Shown here: piece after piece, positions 1 through 7,758 of the stretch
Position numbering within the stretch: the stretch's first letter is position 1
Layout: every line of letters starts with the position of its first letter
Assembly (NCBI RefSeq): GCF_026000115.1
Contig: NZ_AP026867.1
Span: 713,501 to 777,500 of the forward strand
Source of the DNA: Aureispira anguillae
GTDB lineage: Bacteria; Bacteroidota; Bacteroidia; Chitinophagales; Saprospiraceae
DNA: 64,000 nucleotides
Direction: 5' to 3'
Notes under the pieces: generated by a model
Told to the model about the DNA's origin: nothing
Seen by the model: only the letters and a program-made list of their open reading frames with translations
Databases searched by the model: none
Program-made: the position numbers and the translations under genes

Positions 1-97
1 GATACAATTCATTTGTCTAAGAATAACTCTCAAGTATTAGTTGATAACCACCACTAATTTTGTTTTGAACTAATAACATCATTTAAAACGAAATCAT

Positions 98-637
98 TTG
101 ACTGAGCAAGAACTCATAGAACGATGTAAGCGGAACGATAGACTTGCACAAAAAGCTTTATATCAGCGATTCTCTTCCAAAATGTTTGGGGTCTGTAGAC
201 GTTATGTTAAGACGACCGAAAATACAGAAGAGGTGCTCATGCTAGCTTTTTGCAAAGTATTCAAGAAAATAGATACCTTTTCTGGAAATGGAAGCTTTGA
301 AGGCTGGGTTCGGCGAATAATGGTGAATGAGTCATTGATGTTTTTACGAAAAAACTATCGGTTTAGTGAACATGCCGATATTAGTGAATTGCCAGTTCGG
401 GCGGTTGAGGTGAGCGTAGAAGATGATTTGGCAGCGCAAGATATTCTAAAATTATTGGAGCAGTTGCCGACAGGGTATAGAACTATATTTAATTTGTATG
501 TAATAGAGGGCTATAAACACAGAGAGATTGCCGAGCAACTTGGAATTAGTATCAATACTTCTAAGTCACAGTTAATCTTGGCAAAGAAAAAATTGCAGCA
601 AATGATTAGAAAATCGGAACAGTTGGGCAGCAATTAG
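98..637 (+). CDS. ECF-type RNA polymerase sigma factor
   Basis: Small sigma-70 family protein of 179 residues, the usual ECF length. Region 2 lies at about residues 15-85 and includes GWVRRIMVNESLMFLRK, the typical core-binding and -10-recognition helices. Region 4, a helix-turn-helix, lies at about residues 120-172, with EIAEQLGISINTSKSQL as the recognition part. The start is TTG at 98: the frame has an in-frame TAA at 74-76 and no ATG or GTG between it and 98. The next gene on the strand encodes a membrane-anchored protein that looks like its anti-sigma partner. The family directs core polymerase to a small regulon in response to envelope signals; which regulon is not visible here. Confidence 0.9.
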   Translation: MTEQELIERCKRNDRLAQKALYQRFSSKMFGVCRRYVKTTENTEEVLMLAFCKVFKKIDTFSGNGSFEGWVRRIMVNESLMFLRKNYRFSEHADISELPVRAVEVSVEDDLAAQDILKLLEQLPTGYRTIFNLYVIEGYKHREIAEQLGISINTSKSQLILAKKKLQQMIRKSEQLGSN

Positions 638-779
638 ACGGAGCAAAAGAATAGAAAATATTAAATTTTTATTAAAAATAGGGTTATAAAGAAACATATT
701 ATTAAGAATTGAGGTTGCATAGATATAGAACCAATAAATACTTAATTATACAAAATAAACCGAAGACAATTATTTAATT

Positions 780-2087
780 ATGAGCAGAGATGATTACATT
801 TCTAAACTGTTTATAAAAAACCAGCATAAGCTAGAGCAAGCACCTTCTGATGACTTATGGTCAAAATTAGAATTGCAGTTGGAGCAGGAATTACCTGTAA
901 CAACGCAAGCTGCTCCGCCTAAAATTTTTAGGCTTTCTAGGTATTTTGCTGCTGCTTCTGTATTGGTTGCTGTTGTAGGCTCAATCTATCTATTTAAAAT
1001 GGTAGAAAATGCTACTCAAAATCAACACCAACTCACAGAACCACTTGCTATCTCTACAGAACCTCCTGTAAGTGATGCAGAGCCTTATGAGGATTATGAC
1101 ATTTTACCAACGGAGGCCGTAGAGGATAAGGAAAAAGAAGAAATTCGTGTGCAAGAAGAAAAAATCGTGGAAGCAGTTAACGAAAAAGTGCAGCAAACTC
1201 AAAATTCTACCCTTAGTCATCGCTCTGCTCCATCCAAAATAGAATTGGGCGATATTGAAATCGTTGGAGAAAAAGAGGCCGAAGATATTATTTTGATAGA
1301 ACCAGAGGTAACACCTAAAGCAGCGACTATGATGAGTAGTGATAAGATTCATGGTGCTGCTTCGGGAGTAAATGCCAACGCAGATTTGTATTTAAATAGT
1401 TTGCCAATAGCTGAAGAAGCAGAGCAAAATTTAAATTACAATAGAAGTTATGTACCTCAAATAGCCAATACCATTGATAATAATCCAGCAGTAGAGCAGG
1501 TGCTAAATCAATCTAAAGTAAAAAAGAAACCCAAGGCTACTTCTAAAAAAACTAGGGCTAGAGGTAAACGGCGTGAAATTGTAAACAAAAACAAAGCAAA
1601 TAAGAAAATTAAATCGCCAATGGCTGCTGCTCATCCTAGTTTGTACCCCTTTGGTTTTCTGTTGGGAAAATGGGGCGATGAGCATGAGCTAGAAGGAAAA
1701 TCTTATGAGGTTTGGACCTTAAAGAATGCAACTACTTTGGTGGGCAGAGGATATAAATTATCTAATGATGCAGAGCGTATTTTTGAAGAGGTTATGCGCA
1801 TTGAATTTCGCAACAATCAAACCTTTTTGGTGATGAGCTTAGATGAGGATAAGAGCACGGTTGATTACATGTTGGTTAGTTTTGATAACGAACGCTTTGA
1901 ATTTGAACAAAGTGAATCTAGAAACTATCCGAATCGGGTGATTATCCAGCAGAGTGGTTTGGATGGCTATACCGTTGTTATTCTCAATAATTACGATTTT
2001 TTGACTGCCGACCAACAGCGTTATTTGGAAAATAGAAATCGAGTTTCGAATAAACAATCGATTCGTACGATGCGTTATGCAGACTAG
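780..2087 (+). CDS. Membrane-anchored putative anti-sigma protein with C-terminal DUF6265-like domain
   Basis: 435 residues. Residues 1-50 form an acidic, helical cytosolic part containing DDLWSKLELQL, as in many Bacteroidota anti-sigma partners. One transmembrane segment follows at about 54-74. A long low-complexity linker of about 75-280 is acidic first and Lys/Arg-rich near 245-275. A folded C-terminal domain from about 287 to 410 has FLLGKW, GKSYEVWTLKNATTLVGRGY and a beta-rich tail, resembling DUF6265. The gene sits between two ECF sigma genes, 142 bp after the first and 28 bp before the second. I infer that the N-terminus holds a sigma factor and that the extracytoplasmic domain senses something. 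No zinc-binding anti-sigma HxxxCxxC motif is visible. Confidence 0.6.
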   Translation: MSRDDYISKLFIKNQHKLEQAPSDDLWSKLELQLEQELPVTTQAAPPKIFRLSRYFAAASVLVAVVGSIYLFKMVENATQNQHQLTEPLAISTEPPVSDAEPYEDYDILPTEAVEDKEKEEIRVQEEKIVEAVNEKVQQTQNSTLSHRSAPSKIELGDIEIVGEKEAEDIILIEPEVTPKAATMMSSDKIHGAASGVNANADLYLNSLPIAEEAEQNLNYNRSYVPQIANTIDNNPAVEQVLNQSKVKKKPKATSKKTRARGKRREIVNKNKANKKIKSPMAAAHPSLYPFGFLLGKWGDEHELEGKSYEVWTLKNATTLVGRGYKLSNDAERIFEEVMRIEFRNNQTFLVMSLDEDKSTVDYMLVSFDNERFEFEQSESRNYPNRVIIQQSGLDGYTVVILNNYDFLTADQQRYLENRNRVSNKQSIRTMRYAD

Positions 2088-2115
2088 GAGTTTATTGTCA
2101 TAATCAGAAAGCAAG

Positions 2116-2688
2116 ATGAGATTTGAGCAAATTTGGGAACAGTACCATCAATTATTACTTAATTTTATAAAAACTAAGGTCAATAGTGATGCGCTAGCAG
2201 AAGACCTTTTGCAGGAAGTTGCCATCAAGCTGCATCGTAGTTTAAATCGAGAAACAACCATAAAAAATTACAAAACTTGGCTTTTTCAAGTAAGCAGAAA
2301 TTCTATTGCTGATTATTATAGAAAGCACAAAAAAGCAACCGAACTTCCTGCTATGAATACGATAGAGGAAGAAGCAAGTGCCTGTATTTGTGATTTGTCA
2401 GGTTTTGTAATTCAACATTACTTGCCTAAAGAATATGCAGAACCACTTTATTTAAGTGATATTGAACAAAAACCTCAAAAAGAAATTGCTCAATTTTTAA
2501 ATTTAAGCCTAACCGCTACAAAATCAAGAATTCAGAGAGGGCGAAAAAAATTAAAAAGCTTAGTAGAAGATTGTATAACAATTTTCTATAATGATCGAGG
2601 GGAGATCACAGATTATCATCTGAAAAAGAATTGTGAATTGCCACCCGAATTATTGCTGGAAATAAAAAAAATAAATTTAGTCCTCTAA
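2116..2688 (+). CDS. sigZ: SigZ-like ECF sigma factor
   Basis: 190 residues. Sigma region 2 lies at about 5-75 (YHQLLLNFIKTKVNSDALAE, then NYKTWLFQVSRNSIADYYRK). Region 4 lies at about 118-165 (QKEIAQFLNLSLTATKSRIQRGRKKLK). A C-terminal extension carries isolated cysteines, as in the SigZ subgroup. It starts 28 bp after the DUF6265-like protein gene, so it is probably cotranscribed with it. Two sigma factors may therefore share one membrane protein. The family assignment rests on overall pattern and the C-terminal extension; generic ECF sigma factor is certain, SigZ subgroup likely. Confidence 0.75.
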   Translation: MRFEQIWEQYHQLLLNFIKTKVNSDALAEDLLQEVAIKLHRSLNRETTIKNYKTWLFQVSRNSIADYYRKHKKATELPAMNTIEEEASACICDLSGFVIQHYLPKEYAEPLYLSDIEQKPQKEIAQFLNLSLTATKSRIQRGRKKLKSLVEDCITIFYNDRGEITDYHLKKNCELPPELLLEIKKINLVL

Positions 2689-2737
2689 AGCTGCATCTTT
2701 TCGTTTCGTTATTACGACTACAAAGTAAACTGAAATA

Positions 2738-3628
2738 ATGAAACAATCTAATACCTTACCATTTGTAGTCGTTCCATGCTTATTAATCCTATTGTCAATA
2801 ATCGCTTATTGCTCGATACTCAATCGTTGGAATTTTGAACGGTCGGCTTATTTAATATTTGTTTTCACAACAATTTATATCTTATTGTTTGAACGAATTA
2901 TACCATTAAAACAAACTTGGAGAGCGAAAAAGCAAGATTTAGGAATCGATTTTAAACACCTCCTATTTTCTGCGATCTTATTTGATGCTTTGGGCAAAGC
3001 CATGGCTTTATCCCTAGTTCTGTATTTACAACCTTTTTTGAGTATAACAGAACACCTATGGGATGGATTACCTTTTCTATTTACCTTTGTGATCGCCAAT
3101 TTAATTGGAGAATTTTTGCCTTATTGGTATCATAGAGTTAGCCATGTTGGGAATGCCGATTCGTGGCTAAGTTCATTTTTATGGAAGATACATGCCATCC
3201 ACCATTTGCCCAAGCTCTTAAATTGGTTCAAGACCAGTTGGATTCATCCCATTAATATTCTTTTGAATACCTTCCTTAAAATGTTTCCGCTTTTAATCTT
3301 GGGATTTAGCCAAGAAATTATCTTTTTAGTAGGAGTCCTTCATGTGGTTGTGGCTTATCTTTCTCATGCCAATATACAAACCAAGACGGGCTTTTTAGAT
3401 TATTTGATTGTTACCCCTCAAATCCATCATTTTCACCACAGCAAGGATTTAGAAGAAGCTCAAAATTTTGGAAATATACTGCCCTTTTGGGATTTAATCT
3501 TTGGAACGTATTACAACCGAAAAGGAGCCGTGGAAGAAGTTGGAGTGGTAGAAAGTGATTTAGAATATCCTCAACAGGAAAGTTACTTACCACAATTGAC
3601 CTTTCCTTTTAAAGAAAAAGATAGATAA
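2738..3628 (+). CDS. Sterol desaturase / fatty acid hydroxylase family membrane oxidase
   Basis: 296-residue integral membrane protein with about four or five hydrophobic segments (10-28, 36-52, 76-100, 112-130, 180-208). The di-iron histidine clusters of the fatty acid hydroxylase superfamily are all present: HRVSH at 132-136, HAIHH at 152-156, a single His at 210 (HANI), and HHFHH at 230-234. Members use O2 and a di-iron centre to hydroxylate or desaturate lipid or sterol-like substrates in the membrane. The substrate cannot be deduced. It follows the SigZ-like gene by 49 bp on the same strand and could belong to that sigma regulon, which is inference. Confidence 0.85.
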   Translation: MKQSNTLPFVVVPCLLILLSIIAYCSILNRWNFERSAYLIFVFTTIYILLFERIIPLKQTWRAKKQDLGIDFKHLLFSAILFDALGKAMALSLVLYLQPFLSITEHLWDGLPFLFTFVIANLIGEFLPYWYHRVSHVGNADSWLSSFLWKIHAIHHLPKLLNWFKTSWIHPINILLNTFLKMFPLLILGFSQEIIFLVGVLHVVVAYLSHANIQTKTGFLDYLIVTPQIHHFHHSKDLEEAQNFGNILPFWDLIFGTYYNRKGAVEEVGVVESDLEYPQQESYLPQLTFPFKEKDR

Positions 3629-3780
3629 ATGAAAGCGATCTGAAAGAGGATAATTGCCCAAAGAAGAAACTATTTATAGTAAAATAAATGTTTGTATTAT
3701 AGGGGAAGCCCTTATCTTATAAATATTCTTGGTTTTTTGGCAAATCGTGCGGTAAACACTAATGTGGTTTTAGAAGAAAG

Positions 3781-3851
3781 TTATAAGCCGTAAGTCGTAT
3801 GTCCTGTATTCACAGGAACTAAGCATACGACTTACGACCTATAACTTATAA
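3781..3851. repeat. 71-bp imperfect palindrome in the intergenic region 3629-3946
   Basis: Nested inverted repeats. Outer arms are TTATAAG (3781-3787) and CTTATAA (3845-3851). The middle arms are CGTAAGTCGTATG (3789-3801) and its exact complement CATACGACTTACG (3824-3836). The inner arms are TCCTGT (3802-3807) and ACAGGA (3812-3817). There is no T-run, so a simple terminator is unlikely; a REP/MITE-like fold-back element is the better reading. The rest of the 318-bp gap shows no convincing gene. Confidence 0.7.
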
Positions 3852-3946
3852 AAAAGAAGTAATAAGCAGGCAAGGTAGTACAATTTGTCAAAGAACCATA
3901 TTCTTTATTTCCTATACAGGGAGAAATAAGTTTCAATTTTGCATAA

Positions 3947-4282
3947 ATGAAGTACTCCATCTTAGATCATGTAACCGATAAGAAGACCAATGGTGAAGCA
4001 AAAAAAGCGGCTTTATACCTTTTGTTAATTGTTGAAGCCGTTTTTACACTTTTTACTGCCCTAAATCTTATTTTAGGGGTTTATGGATTTGATCTTTTTG
4101 CGATATTTATACTACCTCATTTGATAACCTTGTGTCTATTTATTATTTTGTTTTTAATTTTTGAACTATCGTCTCCATCTAATAAGAAGCGTATGGGAGT
4201 AGCTTGGTTTTTATTGTATGTATATTTTGTGATTAATGTATTGATCATTTTTGCCAATATAGTGTTAATAATAGTTCAATAA
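3947..4282 (+). CDS. Small multi-pass membrane protein, unrecognised
   Basis: 111 residues with a short polar N-terminus (about 1-20, rich in Asp, Lys and Thr) and three strongly hydrophobic segments at about 22-45, 50-73 and 85-109. No family motif is recognised. It starts at ATG, stands alone in an otherwise empty stretch, and has typical local codon use. Likely an inner-membrane protein of unknown function. Confidence 0.55.
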   Translation: MKYSILDHVTDKKTNGEAKKAALYLLLIVEAVFTLFTALNLILGVYGFDLFAIFILPHLITLCLFIILFLIFELSSPSNKKRMGVAWFLLYVYFVINVLIIFANIVLIIVQ

Positions 4283-4497
4283 TTACCTGCGCTGCTACTT
4301 CATGGTTTTGATTTTGAAACAAAAAATTAAAAAAATACCATTTTATTGGGTTGATTTATAAGTGCCTGTGAAGGGAAAGTATTTGTAGGTCAATCTAATA
4401 AGGCTTTTTGCCGAACGAATGGTTAAGCCTTCTTAGTTATTTTGGCAGTTGATAGCTTGTCCCAACATTTATATAATATTGAACAAAATGTGGAATT

Positions 4498-5082
4498 GTG
4501 AACGATGAAATAATAGACTATTTGTCAGAACATATACTACTTACCGAAGAAGAAAAGAATATCATTCGAAATGCTATAACCATTAAAAATTTTCCTAAAG
4601 GAGCTCTTTTATTAAAAGAACAGCAAACACTGCACGCTTCATATTTTGTAGTTAAAGGATGTATTAGGCGATATTATCTTGTTGATGGAGAAGAAAAAAC
4701 TACCCATTTTTATACAGAAGGGCAGTCTATTCTTACTCATTCTCAACAACAACAGGCTGTCCCGTCTACGTATTATCTGGCTTGTGTAGAACCTTCTAGC
4801 CTTGCTGTTTGTACAGGAGAAAAAGAAGCGATGCTTTTTGAAGGAAATCCAAGGTTAGAATCATTAAGCCGATTGTTGACAGAGCAGGATTTGATCCATA
4901 ACGAAGAAACTTTTGCTACTTTTGTTCGTTCTTCTCCCACAGAGCGATATATCAATTTACTTAAAAATAGACCAGAACTGTTGGACCGAGTACCTCAGTA
5001 TCAATTGGCTAGTTATCTTGGGGTAAAACCAGAGACTTTGAGCCGAATAAAAAAACGAATAGCGCAAAGAGGGATTAAGTAG
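4498..5082 (+). CDS. Crp/Fnr family transcriptional regulator
   Basis: 194 residues. A cyclic-nucleotide-binding-like beta-roll occupies about 15-115 (FPKGALLLKEQQ, then YFVVKGCIRRYYLVDGEEKT), and a helix-turn-helix sits near 165-188 (YQLASYLGVKPETLSRIKKR). This is the short Bacteroidota Crp subgroup, usually without demonstrated cAMP binding. The start is GTG at 4498; a nearby ATG at 4488 is out of frame. It runs convergently into the DUF4386 gene, overlapping it by 8 bp, so the two may influence each other transcriptionally. In many Bacteroidota such regulators sit beside the DUF4386 or small-enzyme gene they control; here that is inference. Confidence 0.85.
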   Translation: MNDEIIDYLSEHILLTEEEKNIIRNAITIKNFPKGALLLKEQQTLHASYFVVKGCIRRYYLVDGEEKTTHFYTEGQSILTHSQQQQAVPSTYYLACVEPSSLAVCTGEKEAMLFEGNPRLESLSRLLTEQDLIHNEETFATFVRSSPTERYINLLKNRPELLDRVPQYQLASYLGVKPETLSRIKKRIAQRGIK

Positions 5083-5761
5083 TAGTTGTTCGAACACCTT
5101 TGATTAAAAGCCATAAACAAATTGAAAATTCTCCAATGATGGTTGGAAAAGTCACTAGGTCGGAGAGTTCTTGGGTATAACTGGGAAGTAGAAAAAACAA
5201 AAAGAAGTCGATCAAAAAAGAAACGCAAGAAATCATCAAAAAGGTGCCAATTATTTTAGGAATTAAATTGGAATGGTAAACTAAATAACCCAATGGAAAT
5301 AACCACAAGCCAAAAAAGATTTGTGCAATGCGATAGCCGTGTTTGTGCATATCGAGAAAAAAGGAAACCAAGCCATTAATTTGCGCAGTGTTAAAAGCTC
5401 CTAACGGGTTGTGATCTCTTAAAATTAGCAGTACAGCAAAGTGATTTAACATATTGATGCACATAATTGAAACCCCAATCATAGAACAAAGAACCATTAA
5501 AATGGCCTGCTCTTTATGGACAAACTTAAGTAGCTGATAAAGGACTAGCGGCAAGAAAAAATAAGCAATTAGCATCATTAAATCGCTCATAAAACCAAGC
5601 CTAAAGAGCTGTTGATTGGTAAGAATGTTTTGAACAGTTCCATTGGGATCATGAGGAATAAAAAGCTTGGAACGAACGACTAACTGTGCAAATATACCAA
5701 AAATGATAACCAGTAAATATAAGAAGCCAGCCAATCTTGCTGTTTTAGAATTTGAGTTCAT
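5075..5761 (-). CDS. DUF4386 family membrane protein
   Basis: 228-residue integral membrane protein with six hydrophobic segments and the N-terminal signature ARLAGFLYLLVIIFGIFAQ followed by a short loop, typical of DUF4386. The central part has GFMSDLMMLIAYFFLPLVLY. Function of the family is unknown. It overlaps the 3' end of the convergent Crp/Fnr regulator gene by 8 bp. Apart from a threonine-rich C-terminus, nothing is odd. Confidence 0.8.
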   Translation of the reverse strand: MNSNSKTARLAGFLYLLVIIFGIFAQLVVRSKLFIPHDPNGTVQNILTNQQLFRLGFMSDLMMLIAYFFLPLVLYQLLKFVHKEQAILMVLCSMIGVSIMCINMLNHFAVLLILRDHNPLGAFNTAQINGLVSFFLDMHKHGYRIAQIFFGLWLFPLGYLVYHSNLIPKIIGTFLMISCVSFLIDFFLFFLLPSYTQELSDLVTFPTIIGEFSICLWLLIKGVRTTTT

Positions 5762-5930
5762 AAAAAATATTTAATTCGTTAATAATCTCCCACAAAGGTA
5801 TTTGAACTAAAAATCAGATTCATTGACTATAATCAATAAATCAAATACCTCTAAAAATCGAACAAGACGGGCTAAATCGAGAAGCACAAGCTTTAGACCT
5901 TATCTATTTATATAAAAGGTCTTGACACTT

Positions 5931-5959
5931 TTTGCTGCAAGAAATATTATGTAACTTTG
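5931..5959 (+). promoter_or_regulatory. Bacteroidota-type promoter upstream of the second ECF operon
   Basis: TTTG at 5931-5934 and TAACTTTG at 5952-5959 are separated by 17 bp and match the TTTG...TAnnTTTG consensus. They lie about 66 bp before the sigma gene start at 6026. A TTGAC at 5922 is an alternative upstream box. Confidence 0.5.
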
Positions 5960-6025
5960 TTTGGCGTCGGTATCCGCATACACTACACTTCGATAAAGCT
6001 GGCGTATAAACAATGAGAGTATTTA

Positions 6026-6607
6026 ATGCTAGAGGATAAAAACAACGATTTACTAAAACGATTGAGATTGGACGATCAAGCTGCTTTGAAAGTGATTTTT
6101 CAAGAACACTACCCTACAGTTTATCGGGCTATCTATCGTATTGTATCAGATCAAGGAATTGCAGAAGATTTAGCACAAGATGTTTTTATGCGTTTCTGGG
6201 AAAAACGGCATAAGATTAATATTCAAGGAGCGATAGGCGCTTATATACGCCGTATGGCAGTTAATGAGGCTTTGGGCTATATTCGCAAGCATAAAAAATA
6301 TACCATAGAAGAAATGGCAGACCATCATAGTTCTGCTACCACTAGTGGAGAAGATATGTATATGGATAATGAGCTACAAGCGCAAGTTAATAAAGCCATC
6401 GATACACTTCCTCCGAAATGCAAAACGGTTTTTATGTTAAGTCGTTTTGAAGAACTTTCTTATAAAGAAATTAGCCAAAAATTGGACATCTCTCCCAAAA
6501 CGGTTGAGAACCAAATTTCAAAGGCCCTCAAAACACTTAGAACAGCCCTCAAAACATATTTAAGCAGCATTGTATATATTCTTTCGTTTTTTTTGTTTTA
6601 TAATTAA
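6026..6607 (+). CDS. ECF sigma factor, FecI-like (Bacteroidetes expansion family)
   Basis: 193 residues. Region 2 at about 20-90 contains IFQEHYPTVYRAIYRIVSD, AEDLAQDVFMRFWEKR and AYIRRMAVNEALGYIRK. Region 4 at about 128-175 contains LPPKCKTVFMLSRFEELSYK and EISQKLDISPKTVENQIS. This is the classic Bacteroidota sigma paired with a FecR anti-sigma, which follows 129 bp downstream. The C-terminus ends in a hydrophobic stretch (SIVYILSFFLF) common in this subgroup. It should drive transcription from its own regulon on release by FecR. Confidence 0.92.
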   Translation: MLEDKNNDLLKRLRLDDQAALKVIFQEHYPTVYRAIYRIVSDQGIAEDLAQDVFMRFWEKRHKINIQGAIGAYIRRMAVNEALGYIRKHKKYTIEEMADHHSSATTSGEDMYMDNELQAQVNKAIDTLPPKCKTVFMLSRFEELSYKEISQKLDISPKTVENQISKALKTLRTALKTYLSSIVYILSFFLFYN

Positions 6608-6736
6608 TTGTTAATTTGTTGATTTTTAGCTATTTGTGAGGAAGGTTTTATTTTTTGTAAAAAATAAATAAAAAATGAATAGGGGGAAGGCGCAAAAAAT
6701 GCATCATTATTAATAGAAAGCATCAATATCATAGAT

Positions 6737-7732
6737 ATGAGTAATGACAAATATTTTAATCTTCTTAGTAAGGTTTTATTGGGGAATGCTTCTTCTGAAG
6801 AAGAGAAAGTATTAGAACAGTGGACAAAAGAAGATCATGAAAATCAAGCTTTCGTTGAGGAAACCACAAAAGTGTGGAACTTGTCTGAAAATTATGCCGA
6901 AAATTTGCCAGTTGATACGGATTTAGCTTGGAGCAAGTTTGAAACAAAATTTAATCAAAAATATCCTGAACAAAAAACGGTCATACGATCCTTACTAACT
7001 TGGAAAGTTGCTGCTGCCGTTATTGGATTGATTGCTTTAAGTTTTTGGTGGATTTATCAGAAGGATTCAATGGTGCTTGCTCCTATGGCACAAATAGAAA
7101 CAGGCAAGAAGGAGCAAAAAGAAATTACGTTACCAGATGGATCTGTTGTGATGCTTAATGAGGGGTCTAGCCTTTCTTATAAAAAAAGCTTTACAACTAG
7201 AAGTGTTCACTTAAAAGGAGAAGCCTTTTTTGAAGTCACCAAACAAGCTGGTGAACCGTTTGAAATTATTACAACTACTACCAAAACAACAGTTTTAGGT
7301 ACCTCTTTTAATGTTCGTGCTTACGAAAATAAAGATGTAGAGGTAGCTGTATTAACGGGAAAAGTAGCAGTAGAAGGACGCAAAGGAAGAAAAGAGAAGG
7401 TGCTTTTATTACCGAATGAAGCAGCAGTGTATAAGATAGAAGAGAACACGATAGAGAAGGAAACACAGGTTGGAGTCAACTCAATTGCATGGAAAACGCA
7501 AGAATTGGTGTTTAAAAATACAGAATTGAGTGAAGTAATTAAAACCTTAGAGCAGTATTTTGAGGTAGAAATTACTGGCGATCGAAAAATATTAAATTGC
7601 CATTATACGGGAACGTTTAGAAATTCAAATCTAGATGAAATATTTAATACCATTGCCTTTACGTTTCCGACAGATTTGAAAATAAAAAAAGTTAATAAAA
7701 AATATATCCTTATTGGTCAAGGATGTGAATAA
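6737..7732 (+). CDS. FecR family anti-sigma factor
   Basis: 331 residues. The N-terminal cytosolic sigma-binding part is about 1-88 (SSEEEKVLEQWTKEDHENQA). A single transmembrane helix follows at about 90-107. The periplasmic FecR domain is about 120-215 (EITLPDGSVVMLNEGSSLSY, then VLGTSFNVRAYENKDVEVAV). The C-terminal DUF4974 domain is about 250-331 (LSEVIKTLEQYFEVEITGD). It lies between the ECF sigma gene and an STN-domain protein gene, the standard sigma/anti-sigma/outer-membrane transducer order, except that the third gene here is not a TonB receptor. Confidence 0.93.
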   Translation: MSNDKYFNLLSKVLLGNASSEEEKVLEQWTKEDHENQAFVEETTKVWNLSENYAENLPVDTDLAWSKFETKFNQKYPEQKTVIRSLLTWKVAAAVIGLIALSFWWIYQKDSMVLAPMAQIETGKKEQKEITLPDGSVVMLNEGSSLSYKKSFTTRSVHLKGEAFFEVTKQAGEPFEIITTTTKTTVLGTSFNVRAYENKDVEVAVLTGKVAVEGRKGRKEKVLLLPNEAAVYKIEENTIEKETQVGVNSIAWKTQELVFKNTELSEVIKTLEQYFEVEITGDRKILNCHYTGTFRNSNLDEIFNTIAFTFPTDLKIKKVNKKYILIGQGCE

Positions 7733-7758
7733 TCGTTGCATTTAAATTGATTTTTCAC

